The notes under the pieces were generated by a model. It did no database searches. It was not told the origin of the DNA and worked only from the letters and a program-made list of their open reading frames with translations. DNA of 64,000 bases from Skermanella mucosa (GTDB taxonomy: Bacteria > Pseudomonadota > Alphaproteobacteria > Azospirillales > Azospirillaceae): assembly GCF_016765655.2 (NCBI RefSeq), contig NZ_CP086106.1:3647001-3711000 (forward strand), read 5' to 3'. Position 1 is the stretch's first letter; the number at the start of each line of letters is the position of its first letter. The translations under genes were made by a program, and so were the position numbers. Positions 1-8,689 of the stretch are shown here, piece by piece.

Positions 1-74
1 AGTACCGCCGTGTCGGTCACGCCCGACCGGCGAAGCTGCATGATCAGGCGGATCTTTCGCGCGTCGATGCTCAA
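1..74 (-). CDS. pcm: Protein-L-isoaspartate O-methyltransferase, N-terminal fragment cut by window edge
   Basis: On the minus strand a TTG at 74-72 overlaps the stop codon of surE (TTGA) and opens a frame that runs off the left edge. The visible residues begin [20 protein letters not shown] and continue DTAVL, which fits the start of alphaproteobacterial Pcm proteins. These repair isoaspartyl residues in damaged proteins using S-adenosylmethionine. The order surE-pcm is a widely conserved neighbourhood and supports the call. Only 24 codons are visible, so no catalytic motif can be checked. The TTG start is inferred from the overlap with surE; the next in-frame ATG would remove most of the matching N-terminus. 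Confidence 0.7.
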   Translation of the reverse strand, partial: MSIDARKIRLIMQLRRSGVTDTAV

Positions 75-853
75 GCGAACACCGTCCTCAGCGTATCCAG
101 GGTGGGGGTATGGGTCAGGTCCAGGAACAGGGGCGTGATCGCGATACCCTTGTCCATCACCACCCCGATGTCGGTGTCCGGCAGCGTGTCGGCGTCGCCG
201 CGAAGCGTGCCGATCCAGAAATAGGCCCGGCCGCGCGGATCGACCCGCTCGGTCAGGTCGTCGCCGACCTTGCGCTGGCCGTGCCGGACGACATGGATGC
301 CCTTGGCCTCGCCGGGCTCGACGCTGGGGAAATTGACGTTCATCAGCACGTTGCGCGGCCACGCGACCGACACCGCCTTGCGCACCACCTCCGGCCCCCA
401 GTGGAGCGCGGTCTGCCACAGCGCCGGCTGCGCAGGGTCCAGATGCTGGCTCATGGCGATGGCCGGCACGCCCAGCAGGGTCGCCTCCATCGCCGCGGCG
501 ATCGTGCCGGAGTAGGTGACGTCCTCGCCCAGGTTGCTGCCGTGGTTGACGCCTGACAGCACCAGGTCGGGCTTGCGGTCCTTGAGGATATGGTTGATCG
601 CCAGAAGGACGCAGTCGGTCGGGGTGCCGTCGACCGCGAATCGGCGCTCGGCCATCTGCCGCATCCGCAGCGGCCGGTGCAGAGTCAGCGAGTGGCTGGC
701 GCCGGACTGCTCGGTCTCCGGCGCCACCACCCAGACATCGTCGGACAGGGTGCGGGCGATCTTCTCCAGCACCTCCAGGCCGGGGGCGTGGATACCGTCG
801 TCGTTGGAAAGCAGGATCCGGGCCTTTGAGACGTCCAGGGGAGCCTTAAGCAT
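71..853 (-). CDS. surE: 5'/3'-nucleotidase SurE
   Basis: A 260-residue survival protein SurE, a metal-dependent phosphatase acting on nucleoside 5'- and 3'-monophosphates in the cytoplasm. The family signature [13 protein letters not shown] with the metal-binding NDDG is near the N-terminus. [10 protein letters not shown] and [11 protein letters not shown] follow in the usual places, and the length is normal for the family. The frame is open to 877, but the ATG at 853 is the better start because it places the NDDG motif about 15 residues in and overlaps the serS stop by only 8 bp. It lies in a probable tatABC-serS-surE-pcm transcription unit with overlapping or short junctions. Confidence 0.95.
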   Translation of the reverse strand: MLKAPLDVSKARILLSNDDGIHAPGLEVLEKIARTLSDDVWVVAPETEQSGASHSLTLHRPLRMRQMAERRFAVDGTPTDCVLLAINHILKDRKPDLVLSGVNHGSNLGEDVTYSGTIAAAMEATLLGVPAIAMSQHLDPAQPALWQTALHWGPEVVRKAVSVAWPRNVLMNVNFPSVEPGEAKGIHVVRHGQRKVGDDLTERVDPRGRAYFWIGTLRGDADTLPDTDIGVVMDKGIAITPLFLDLTHTPTLDTLRTVFA

Positions 854-2120
854 CCGCCGCGATCCTATCCAGTCCACCCATGTAGGGCCGCAAGGCCTCC
901 GGCACGATTATGGACCCATCCGGTTGCTGAAAGTTTTCCATGATGGCGATCAGGCACCGGCCGACCGCGACGCCGGAGCCGTTGAGCGTATGGACGAACT
1001 GGGTGTTCTTGTCGCCCCGGGGCCGGCAGCGGGCCTTCATGCGGCGCGCCTGGAAATCGCCGCAGGTCGAGCAGCTGGAGATTTCCCGGTAGGCGTCCTG
1101 GCCCGGCAGCCAGACCTCGATGTCATAGGTCCTGGCGGCGGAGAATCCCATGTCGCCGGTGCACAGCGCGATGGTGCGGAACGGCAGTTCCAGCCGCTTC
1201 AGGACGGTCTCGGCGCATTGGGTCATGCGCTCGTGCTCGGCGTTGGACTGGTCCGGACCGGTCACGCTGACCATCTCGACCTTCCAGAACTGGTGCTGGC
1301 GGATCATGCCGCGGGTATCCTTGCCGGCCGCCCCCGCTTCGGAACGGAAGCACGGAGTGAGCGCGGCCATGCGGAGCGGCAGGTCCTCCAGGTCGAGGAT
1401 TCGGTCGGCCACCAAGTTGGTCAGCGGTACCTCGGCGGTCGGGATCAGCCAGTGTCCCGTCGTGGTGCGGAACAGGTCCTCGGCGAACTTGGGCAGCTGC
1501 CCGGTGCCGAAGGCGGCCTCGTCGCGCACCATCAGGGGCGGCATGACCTCGGTATAGCCGTGCTCGTTGACATGGAGGTCGAGCATGAACTGGCCGATCG
1601 CCCGCTCCAGCCGGGCCAGCTTGCCGCGCAGCACGGTGAACCGCGCGCCCGACAGCTTGGCGCCGGCGGCGAAATCCATAAGCCCCAGCTTCTCGCCCAG
1701 TTCGAAATGCTCGAGCGCATGGTCCAGGCGGGGCGGCTCGCCGACCCGGCGCAGTTCCACGTTGCCGCTCTCATCGGGACCGTCGGGAACGTCGTCGGCC
1801 GGAATGTTGGGCAGGCTGGCGAGCAGGGTTTCGAGGGCGGCGCCGGTCTCCCGCTCCTGCTCCTCGGTCTGCTGGATGCCTTCCTTCAGGCCGGCGACTT
1901 CAGCCATCAGGTCCTGGGCACCGCGGCCCTCTCGCTTGGCCTTGCCGATTTCCTTGGAAGCCTCGTTGCGGCGGGCCTGCATCTCCTGCAGCGCGGTCTG
2001 GGCGGCACGGCGGCTGGCGTCGAGGTCCAGGATTTCACCCGACATGGGCGACAGACCCCGTCTCGCCAGACCACGGTCGAAAGCTTCGGGATTGTCACGA
2101 ATCAGGCGTAAGTCGTGCAT
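846..2120 (-). CDS. serS: Seryl-tRNA synthetase
   Basis: A 424-residue class II aminoacyl-tRNA synthetase that charges tRNA-Ser (and tRNA-Sec) with serine. The N-terminal residues 1-110 form the usual antiparallel helical arm, starting [19 protein letters not shown]. Motif 2 is seen as [20 protein letters not shown], and motif 3 as the [18 protein letters not shown] segment close to the C-terminus. Length matches bacterial SerS. It is downstream of tatC after about 130 bp and overlaps surE, so it may have its own promoter in 2121-2254 or be read through from tat. No anomaly is seen. Confidence 0.97.
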   Translation of the reverse strand: MHDLRLIRDNPEAFDRGLARRGLSPMSGEILDLDASRRAAQTALQEMQARRNEASKEIGKAKREGRGAQDLMAEVAGLKEGIQQTEEQERETGAALETLLASLPNIPADDVPDGPDESGNVELRRVGEPPRLDHALEHFELGEKLGLMDFAAGAKLSGARFTVLRGKLARLERAIGQFMLDLHVNEHGYTEVMPPLMVRDEAAFGTGQLPKFAEDLFRTTTGHWLIPTAEVPLTNLVADRILDLEDLPLRMAALTPCFRSEAGAAGKDTRGMIRQHQFWKVEMVSVTGPDQSNAEHERMTQCAETVLKRLELPFRTIALCTGDMGFSAARTYDIEVWLPGQDAYREISSCSTCGDFQARRMKARCRPRGDKNTQFVHTLNGSGVAVGRCLIAIMENFQQPDGSIIVPEALRPYMGGLDRIAADA

Positions 2121-2200
2121 GAGACCACTGGATCGAAGACGTTACGGGAAGTTGTTTATAAAGCTCCTCATGTCCCCGGTCCAGCCGTGCGGAACAGAGC

Positions 2201-2226
2201 GCGGCGGACTGTGTTCATTCCGCCGC
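2201..2226 (-). terminator. Weak hairpin after tatC
   Basis: An 8-bp inverted repeat (GCGGCGGA at 2201-2208 and its complement at 2219-2226, 10-nt loop) lies about 30 bp beyond the tatC stop, in the 134-bp tatC-serS gap. No T-run follows on the minus strand, so it may only attenuate or protect the tat mRNA end. Confidence 0.3.
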
Positions 2227-2254
2227 ACACTGTGCCCCTTTTCACCCGGAACCT

Positions 2255-3055
2255 TCACTCGGCCGCTTCGGCTTCCTCTTCGCGCTTCGCCCGCTGCTTC
2301 TCCATGACGCGCGCGATCTGCACCGAGATCTCATAGAGCGCATAGAGCGGCACGGCGAGGCCGAGCTGGCTGATCACGTCGGGGGGCGTCATGATCGCGG
2401 CGGCGATAAGGATGATGACGATGGCGTATTTCCGCTTGGACGCCAGCGCCTCCGACGAGACGATACCGGCCCGGGCCAGCAGGGTCAGCAGCACCGGAAG
2501 CTGGAACGCGATTCCGAAGGCGAAGATCAGGGTCATCACCAGCGACAGGTACTCGCCGACGCGTGCCTCGAACTGGATCGGCAGCCCCTCGGGACCGGGC
2601 GCCAGCTGCTCGAAGCTCAGGAAGAAGCTCCAGGCGAGCGGGAAGATCGCGTAATAGACCAACGCGCCGCCCATGAAGAACATGATCGGGGTGGCGACCA
2701 GGAACGGCAGGAAGGCGTTGCGCTCGTGCTTGTAGAGGCCGGGCGCGATGAACATCCAGAGCTGGCTGGCGATGACCGGGAAAGCGAGGAACATCGCCGC
2801 CCAGAACGCGACCTTGACGTAGGTGAAGAAGGCTTCCGTCAGGCCGGTGTAGATCATCCGCCTGCCTTCGTTGCCGAGCAGGTCGGCCAGCGGACGGACG
2901 AGGAAGGCGTAGATGTCGGGGCTGAAATAGTAGCAGATCAGGAAGGCGGCGAAGATCGCCGCTATCGAGTACATCAGCCGATTGCGCAGCTCGATCAGGT
3001 GATCGAGCAGCGGCATCTTGCTGTCGTCGAGGCCGTCGTCGCTCACGGTGGTCAT
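2255..3055 (-). CDS. tatC: Sec-independent protein translocase TatC
   Basis: A 266-residue inner-membrane protein, the receptor for twin-arginine signal peptides in the TatABC export complex. The conserved N-terminal cytoplasmic stretch MPLLDHLIELRNRL is present, then six hydrophobic segments, with the P-D-V-I-S-Q motif between the last segments (TPPDVISQ). The C-terminus is a charged cytoplasmic tail (EKQRAKREEEAEAAE). Its ATG overlaps the tatB stop by 4 bp (ATGA), implying translational coupling. Tat substrates appear in this same window, for example the formate dehydrogenase alpha subunit and the amidase-like protein at 21.4 kb. Confidence 0.97.
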   Translation of the reverse strand: MTTVSDDGLDDSKMPLLDHLIELRNRLMYSIAAIFAAFLICYYFSPDIYAFLVRPLADLLGNEGRRMIYTGLTEAFFTYVKVAFWAAMFLAFPVIASQLWMFIAPGLYKHERNAFLPFLVATPIMFFMGGALVYYAIFPLAWSFFLSFEQLAPGPEGLPIQFEARVGEYLSLVMTLIFAFGIAFQLPVLLTLLARAGIVSSEALASKRKYAIVIILIAAAIMTPPDVISQLGLAVPLYALYEISVQIARVMEKQRAKREEEAEAAE

Positions 3056-3564
3056 GCCCGCTTGTCAGGGGTATCGCCCGGCACCACGGCCGGTTCGGGG
3101 ATCTTCTGGTCGGCCGGCACGGCTGGGAGCTGCGGCTCGGCGGCCGTCGCGGGGAGTTGGGCCGCCTGGACCGTCCCGGTTCCGCGGACCTCCCCATGGG
3201 CCGCCCTGTCCGCCTCGGCTTCCGGGTCGGAGTCATCCTCCGCGCGCGGACGGGCCGTGACCGAGGGACTCGACGTGATGTTGGGATCGAACGCGTTGCG
3301 CAGGGAACCCGAGGGATCGATGGTATTCTCCACCTCCTTCGTCAGGTTCAGGTTGCGCAACTCGGTCGCCTGTCGGCGCACGTCCTCCAGATCGGCCTCG
3401 CGGATCATCTCGTCCACGCTGTTCTGGAAGTCGCGGGTCAGCATGCGCGCCTTGCGCACCCAGATGCCCACGGTCTTCAGGACCTTGGGCAAGTCCTTGG
3501 GTCCAATGACGAGCAGCGCCACCACCATGATGACGAGCAGTTCGGACCAGCCAATATCAAGCAT
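3052..3564 (-). CDS. tatB: Sec-independent protein translocase subunit TatB
   Basis: A 170-residue single-span membrane protein of the Tat export machinery. The N-terminus MLDIGWSELLVIMVVALLVI is followed by the hinge GPKDLPKVL and an amphipathic helix, the pattern that separates TatB from TatA. The C-terminal half is low-complexity, rich in acidic residues, Pro and Ala, typical of alphaproteobacterial TatB. It sits 102 bp after tatA and overlaps tatC by 4 bp, so tatB and tatC are coupled. Confidence 0.95.
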   Translation of the reverse strand: MLDIGWSELLVIMVVALLVIGPKDLPKVLKTVGIWVRKARMLTRDFQNSVDEMIREADLEDVRRQATELRNLNLTKEVENTIDPSGSLRNAFDPNITSSPSVTARPRAEDDSDPEAEADRAAHGEVRGTGTVQAAQLPATAAEPQLPAVPADQKIPEPAVVPGDTPDKRA

Positions 3565-3666
3565 TACGGATCGTCCAGGGACGGCGGAAGGGACCCACTA
3601 CCATAGGCGGGACGGCGGGCGACATGGAACTTGCCAAGCGCTTTGCGGACGCGGTGCCGGGTCTGC

Positions 3667-3978
3667 TCAGGTCTTGGCCGTCTCGTCCTTCCTGACCGTG
3701 GTGGTGTGATCCACCGTCGGCGTCCCGGCCGCCGGAACGGGAGACGCGGGCTGTCCCGGCGCGGCGTGGACGGAAGTCTGGACCGGCTGGGTCGTGGCGT
3801 GGCTGTCGATCACCCGGGGCTGGTCGGCGACGCCGTCATCGTCGTCTTCCTTCAGGCCCGACTTGAAGTTCTTGACCCCCTTGGCGACGTCGCCCATCAC
3901 CTTCGGCAACTTGCCGGCTCCGAAAATGATCAGGACGATCACGAGGATCAGGACCACCTGCCAAATACCGATACTCAT
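3667..3978 (-). CDS. tatA: Sec-independent protein translocase subunit TatA
   Basis: A 103-residue Tat pore-forming subunit. It starts MSIGIWQVVLILVIVLIIFG and continues AGKLPKVMGDVAKGVKNFKSG, which is the canonical TatA transmembrane helix, FGAGKLP hinge and amphipathic helix. The C-terminal ~55 residues are polar and Thr/Ala/Pro-rich and make it a little longer than average. It is first in the tatABC-serS-surE-pcm block; the promoter should lie in 3979-4091, where no clear -35/-10 pair could be picked. The neighbour upstream is an unrelated ABC ATPase on the same strand. Confidence 0.96.
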   Translation of the reverse strand: MSIGIWQVVLILVIVLIIFGAGKLPKVMGDVAKGVKNFKSGLKEDDDDGVADQPRVIDSHATTQPVQTSVHAAPGQPASPVPAAGTPTVDHTTTVRKDETAKT

Positions 3979-4091
3979 TGAGAATTCTCCAAAGTCCGCT
4001 CGTGGGTGCGCGCTGCGGCGGGATATTGGCAGAAAGCCAAACCGACCGCAACGACCCGGGGGGCCAAACCACCCCGGGATATCACAACTGT

Positions 4092-5375
<1,284 letters not shown>

Positions 5376-5686
5376 CGGTCCCGGTCGCTGCTCTGGGGGC
5401 GGGCGCAAGCGGCTATTAAGGCACGTCGAACAAGGATTGCAATTGGTTCTTAAAACCAGTCGCAAGGTGGAGGCCGTTTGTCGCAGGCCTCCCCGGGCTG
5501 GAGGAACCGATCCCTGCGATCCGGCGGCAAGCCGGAAACCGATCCCGCCGATGGGTGTGTTTGCGTCTCTCAGGCCGACAGGGGAAAATCCGATTGGCGA
5601 AGCACATGCCGGTTGCGATACCTTGACTCCAAACCCTCCAAAGCTCCATAAATTTTGCCGTAAATTCTCATGTTCAAGGTTCAGTG
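5376..5686. other. Intergenic region with promoter and short inverted repeat
   Basis: This 311-bp gap between divergent genes contains the promoter noted above. It also has a 7-bp perfect inverted repeat, GGAGGCC at 5469-5475 and GGCCTCC at 5486-5492 with a 10-nt loop. A fall in GC begins near 5640. No further gene is seen. Confidence 0.4.
5414..5442 (-). promoter_or_regulatory. Predicted sigma70-type promoter for the orphan ABC ATPase
   Basis: Read on the minus strand, TTGCAA (5442-5437) and TTAATA (5419-5414) are separated by exactly 17 bp. A transcript would start near 5407, giving a 5' leader of about 30 nt before the ATG at 5375. Spacing and position are good; the -35 box matches four of six consensus bases. 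Confidence 0.4.
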
Positions 5687-5956
5687 ATGTCGTTTGATGA
5701 CTTCGTTCAACGATTGACGCAGTGTCTTGAAGCGGCATTCGGGCCCGGAACGGTGAAGGTCCAACCGGTTGGCGGCTTCGGGAATCACGGTAGGCAGTTC
5801 ACCGTAGGTAGCTGCCACGTGATCCTCAATCCTGGAATCGGAGGTCTGGACGTCAATGATGCACTCAAGGCGAAGTTCGTCGCGAAGTTCGACCGCCTGA
5901 TGAGGCCGATCCCCCAAGGGAACAGGTTCTTGTTGGATTGCGCGCGCCGATCTTGA
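5687..5956 (+). CDS. Hypothetical small protein upstream of a HicB-like gene
   Basis: An 89-residue frame starting MSFDDFVQRLTQCLEAAFG, with a central GRQFTVGSCHVILNPGIGG segment. I do not recognise the family. It is lower in GC than its surroundings and lies 68 bp before a HicB-like gene, the position HicA toxins usually take. However, it lacks the HicA G-S-H-H type motif and is longer than HicA. Start could be the GTG three bases upstream. A frame on the opposite strand covers the same bases but has no ribosome-binding site or recognisable content. It may be a toxin-like partner, or a decayed gene. Confidence 0.45.
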   Translation: MSFDDFVQRLTQCLEAAFGPGTVKVQPVGGFGNHGRQFTVGSCHVILNPGIGGLDVNDALKAKFVAKFDRLMRPIPQGNRFLLDCARRS

Positions 5957-6024
5957 TAGCTTATCGGAGTTGGTATACCCTAAACCTTCACGTTGTTGTT
6001 GTATGACGTTAGGCAGGCAACCCA

Positions 6025-6525
6025 ATGGCTACTTACCCGGCGACGGTCAAGAGCGATCCTGATGAAGGAATATTCGTAATTGAGTTTCCTGATTTTGAGG
6101 AAGCGATCGCTGCGGGAAGATTGGAAAAGGATGATCCTTTAGACGTTGGACGAAGATGCCTGATGGACACCATCTGGTTCCGGCTGGAGGGAGGGCGCGG
6201 AATACCGGCGCCATCCCAGCTGGGTTCCGATCAGCTCCCGATCTCCATTGCCAACTTCACCGTCAACGACAATGCGGCGATCGAAAACGCCGTACTTGAT
6301 TCTTTCGTGAAGGCGGTGGACGAGTCCGCGAAGGAGTTCATGCGGCGCGGCAGGCATCAGATTGCCGAGGCCGTCCACTCGAAGCAGTGGCGTCCCAGGA
6401 ACAGCAGGATCTCCAACATCCAGGAGGCCCACATGGCTAAGGTGTGGGAAATCGTCGCTTCGCTCGTACGCCACCGCGAAGAGGCGCGATCCGAAGGCCG
6501 AAACGCTGCCCGGCCGCATTTCTGA
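6025..6525 (+). CDS. HicB-like antitoxin-family protein
   Basis: A 166-residue protein whose first ~65 residues match the RNase H-like fold of HicB antitoxins. There is a short strand, then G-I-F-V-I-E-F-P-D-F-E-E-A, a helix, and the end motif GRGIPAPSQ. AGGCAGG at the right spacing precedes the ATG. The C-terminal 100 residues are helical and charged and do not show the usual ribbon-helix-helix or Cro-type DNA-binding domain clearly. Base composition changes inside the gene: the first ~140 bp are AT-richer than the rest, which suggests transfer or fusion. It is convergent with the next gene, with a 5-bp gap. Confidence 0.6.
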   Translation: MATYPATVKSDPDEGIFVIEFPDFEEAIAAGRLEKDDPLDVGRRCLMDTIWFRLEGGRGIPAPSQLGSDQLPISIANFTVNDNAAIENAVLDSFVKAVDESAKEFMRRGRHQIAEAVHSKQWRPRNSRISNIQEAHMAKVWEIVASLVRHREEARSEGRNAARPHF

Positions 6526-6530
6526 ACGGC

Positions 6531-7820
6531 CTAATCCGGCTCCGGGCAGGATCGCCCCGCTTGGTCGGAACACGGCAACGATGCGAGCGCGAAGCCGCCG
6601 ACAGCCAGCAGCATCGGCAGGATGGAGAAGATGAAGCGCCCCTCCTCGCCCCTTTCACCGACCGATACCAGGATCACGACGAGCAGCGTCGAGGCGGCCA
6701 GCCACCAGCGTTGGTCGAGCCACGGCCAGGACCTGCGGCGGATCAGCACGGCGCCCCCGACGGCGACATAACCGGCCAGCGTCAGGAGCAAGACCGTCAC
6801 GACGACCCGGTATGCCAGGATTCCGACCCCTTGAGGGTCCCGGTCGTACATCCGCGTCGGCGCGCTGGCGAAAACGGCAAGGCGTTCCAGCATGTGGCCT
6901 GCCGCCCGGACCGGTTCTTCCAGGATCCTGGCGACGATCAGCGACTTGAGCGCCTCGCTCTCCCAGTAAACCTCGGAGGTGTTAAGGTCGGCCCACAGTT
7001 CGCCGGAACCCTCCCGAAGGCGCGGCAGTTCCTCCAGGCGGCGGGCGGACCGTATGTCGGGATGGAAATCTTCCCAGGCACGCTGGAGGTTGAAGCCGGA
7101 TACGTTGGTCCAGGTGATCTGATGGTCATGGGCGAGCCATACATGCAGGTGCCACCCGCCCGAGAGAATCGCGACGGGCAGGAGGAAGGCAGCCAGCGCC
7201 CCCGCCCTTCCCGATGCCGATGGTGATGGCGGAGCCGTCGTGACGATGCGGTGGACCTCCACCGCCAGGAACAGCGGCAGCAGGAAGACCATGAAAGGCC
7301 GGGTCAGGTCCAGCAGCGAGAGGCACAGCCCTGCCGCCGCCAGCGTGCCGGGCCGTCGGCTGCCCAGCCATGCCCGGACCAGCAGGAAATAGCCCAGCGT
7401 CAGCAGGGCGAAGAGGGGATCGTAGTTCGCCGGATTGCCGGCATGGACCGCCACCCCCCGGTGCGCCAGGAACAGCCCGAGGATCAGCACGGCGGTCCGC
7501 AACCAAGGCCGCTCCGGTTGGATCAGCACGGCCAGCGCGAAGGCAGATGCCACGCTGAGCGGATACAGTAGCTTCGAAAACAGCGCCAGATCGCGGAAAT
7601 TGACCCACCACAGCAGTTCCAGCGCCGATAGCACGGGAGGAATTCCGGTGCGCAGCCCCGCCAGATAATTCCAGATGTCGCCGGTGGTCCGGAAAGTCTC
7701 CAGGTCCAGCATCCGCATCCAGGAGACCGCTGATGTGGCCGTGTAGCCCCAGACCGGTACGAGGAAGATGCCGCAGACCAGCAGGAACCGTACGACGCGC
7801 CTGCACCTATCGATACCCAT
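6531..7820 (-). CDS. Polytopic membrane protein, possibly glycosyltransferase-like
   Basis: A 429-residue integral membrane protein with about nine hydrophobic segments: one at residues 9-26, several between 75 and 180, one at 205-222 and three in the last 110 residues. A large soluble loop rich in charged residues lies between about 230 and 320. The arrangement recalls GT-C type glycosyltransferases or O-antigen-related proteins, but no D-x-D or D-x-E signature in the first loop is convincing, so no function is assigned. It is 48 bp downstream of the DUF1194 gene on the same strand and may be co-transcribed. Confidence 0.75.
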   Translation of the reverse strand: MGIDRCRRVVRFLLVCGIFLVPVWGYTATSAVSWMRMLDLETFRTTGDIWNYLAGLRTGIPPVLSALELLWWVNFRDLALFSKLLYPLSVASAFALAVLIQPERPWLRTAVLILGLFLAHRGVAVHAGNPANYDPLFALLTLGYFLLVRAWLGSRRPGTLAAAGLCLSLLDLTRPFMVFLLPLFLAVEVHRIVTTAPPSPSASGRAGALAAFLLPVAILSGGWHLHVWLAHDHQITWTNVSGFNLQRAWEDFHPDIRSARRLEELPRLREGSGELWADLNTSEVYWESEALKSLIVARILEEPVRAAGHMLERLAVFASAPTRMYDRDPQGVGILAYRVVVTVLLLTLAGYVAVGGAVLIRRRSWPWLDQRWWLAASTLLVVILVSVGERGEEGRFIFSILPMLLAVGGFALASLPCSDQAGRSCPEPD

Positions 7821-7868
7821 TCCTGCGATCCGCGTTCCCAGCCTCTGTCAGGGCATCCGAACACGGGG

Positions 7869-8597
7869 TCAGGGCACAGGTTCCGGCAAGGCGGCGATCT
7901 CCCTCAGGAGTTTCGCGAGGATCGCGTCGGCGAAGCTCGATGGGCCCCTGGCGACGACGACGAAGGAGCCGGGACCGCCGATCACGTTCTCCTGGAAATA
8001 GGTATCCAGGTGGCGCCGCCGGTCGCGATCCTCGGCCCAGGGCAGCAAGCCCGCGCGGAGGATCGGCAGCCCGTTGATGATGACTCCCGCCTTGACGGCA
8101 TCATCTCGGGCCAGCGTCACCGGGCGGCCGACATTGTTCTCGCCGTCGCCCGAGATGTCGATCACCTGCCGCGTTCCTTCGAACCCGTTCGTCGCGAACA
8201 GGTTGACGCAGTGGTCGATCAGGGCGCTGATCGAGGTCCGCGCCTCCGTCACCGTCGGCCCGCCCGCCAGTTCCCGGCTGAAAGACTTTGCGCTCGCCGG
8301 ACCGTCGATCATTTGCCATCCGGCCACCGTGCGCTGCAGCTTGTCATCGGCCCATTCCACATAGGTCACCGCGATGCGGCCCAGCGCGCCGCCCTGGATC
8401 GCCTCCACCACCCGCCTGTCGGTGATCGCGCGGGCATAGCCGCTGCGCTGGAGATGGGCGTCCTCCTCGTTGACCGAGCCGGAGACATCCACGGCAAGCA
8501 CCAGTTCCAGGTCGACCGGAATTTCCGCCCGGGCCGTCAGGGCGGAAACCGCCAGCACCAGCCCGGCGCATCCGCTGAGCACCGCACGCACCCACAT
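7869..8597 (-). CDS. Exported DUF1194 (von Willebrand A-like) protein
   Basis: A 242-residue protein with a Sec signal peptide (residues 1-24, ending LTARA) followed by a VWA-like fold of the DUF1194 family. The metal-ion-dependent adhesion site is seen as LAVDVSGSVNEED (D-x-S-G-S) near residue 34, and DISGDGENN follows later as a second conserved site. A strong GGGGAAGCAGG precedes the ATG. The family is common in alphaproteobacteria and has no assigned function; a periplasmic binding or scaffolding role is plausible. It is divergent from fruB, with 92 bp between the two starts. Confidence 0.88.
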   Translation of the reverse strand: MWVRAVLSGCAGLVLAVSALTARAEIPVDLELVLAVDVSGSVNEEDAHLQRSGYARAITDRRVVEAIQGGALGRIAVTYVEWADDKLQRTVAGWQMIDGPASAKSFSRELAGGPTVTEARTSISALIDHCVNLFATNGFEGTRQVIDISGDGENNVGRPVTLARDDAVKAGVIINGLPILRAGLLPWAEDRDRRRHLDTYFQENVIGGPGSFVVVARGPSSFADAILAKLLREIAALPEPVP

Positions 8598-8689
8598 CCT
8601 GCTTCCCCCCAGGCCAGCCCTGCGATTGCAACGCTTTCTCCGGCATCGGGTTAGATAGTTTGAGTCTGATGCCCGAAAAGGAAAGCCGA

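Noticed and set aside
5681-6025. A 114-codon minus-strand frame opposite the small gene before the HicB-like gene
   Set aside because: It has no ribosome-binding site or recognised motif, and the plus-strand frame fits the gene order better.
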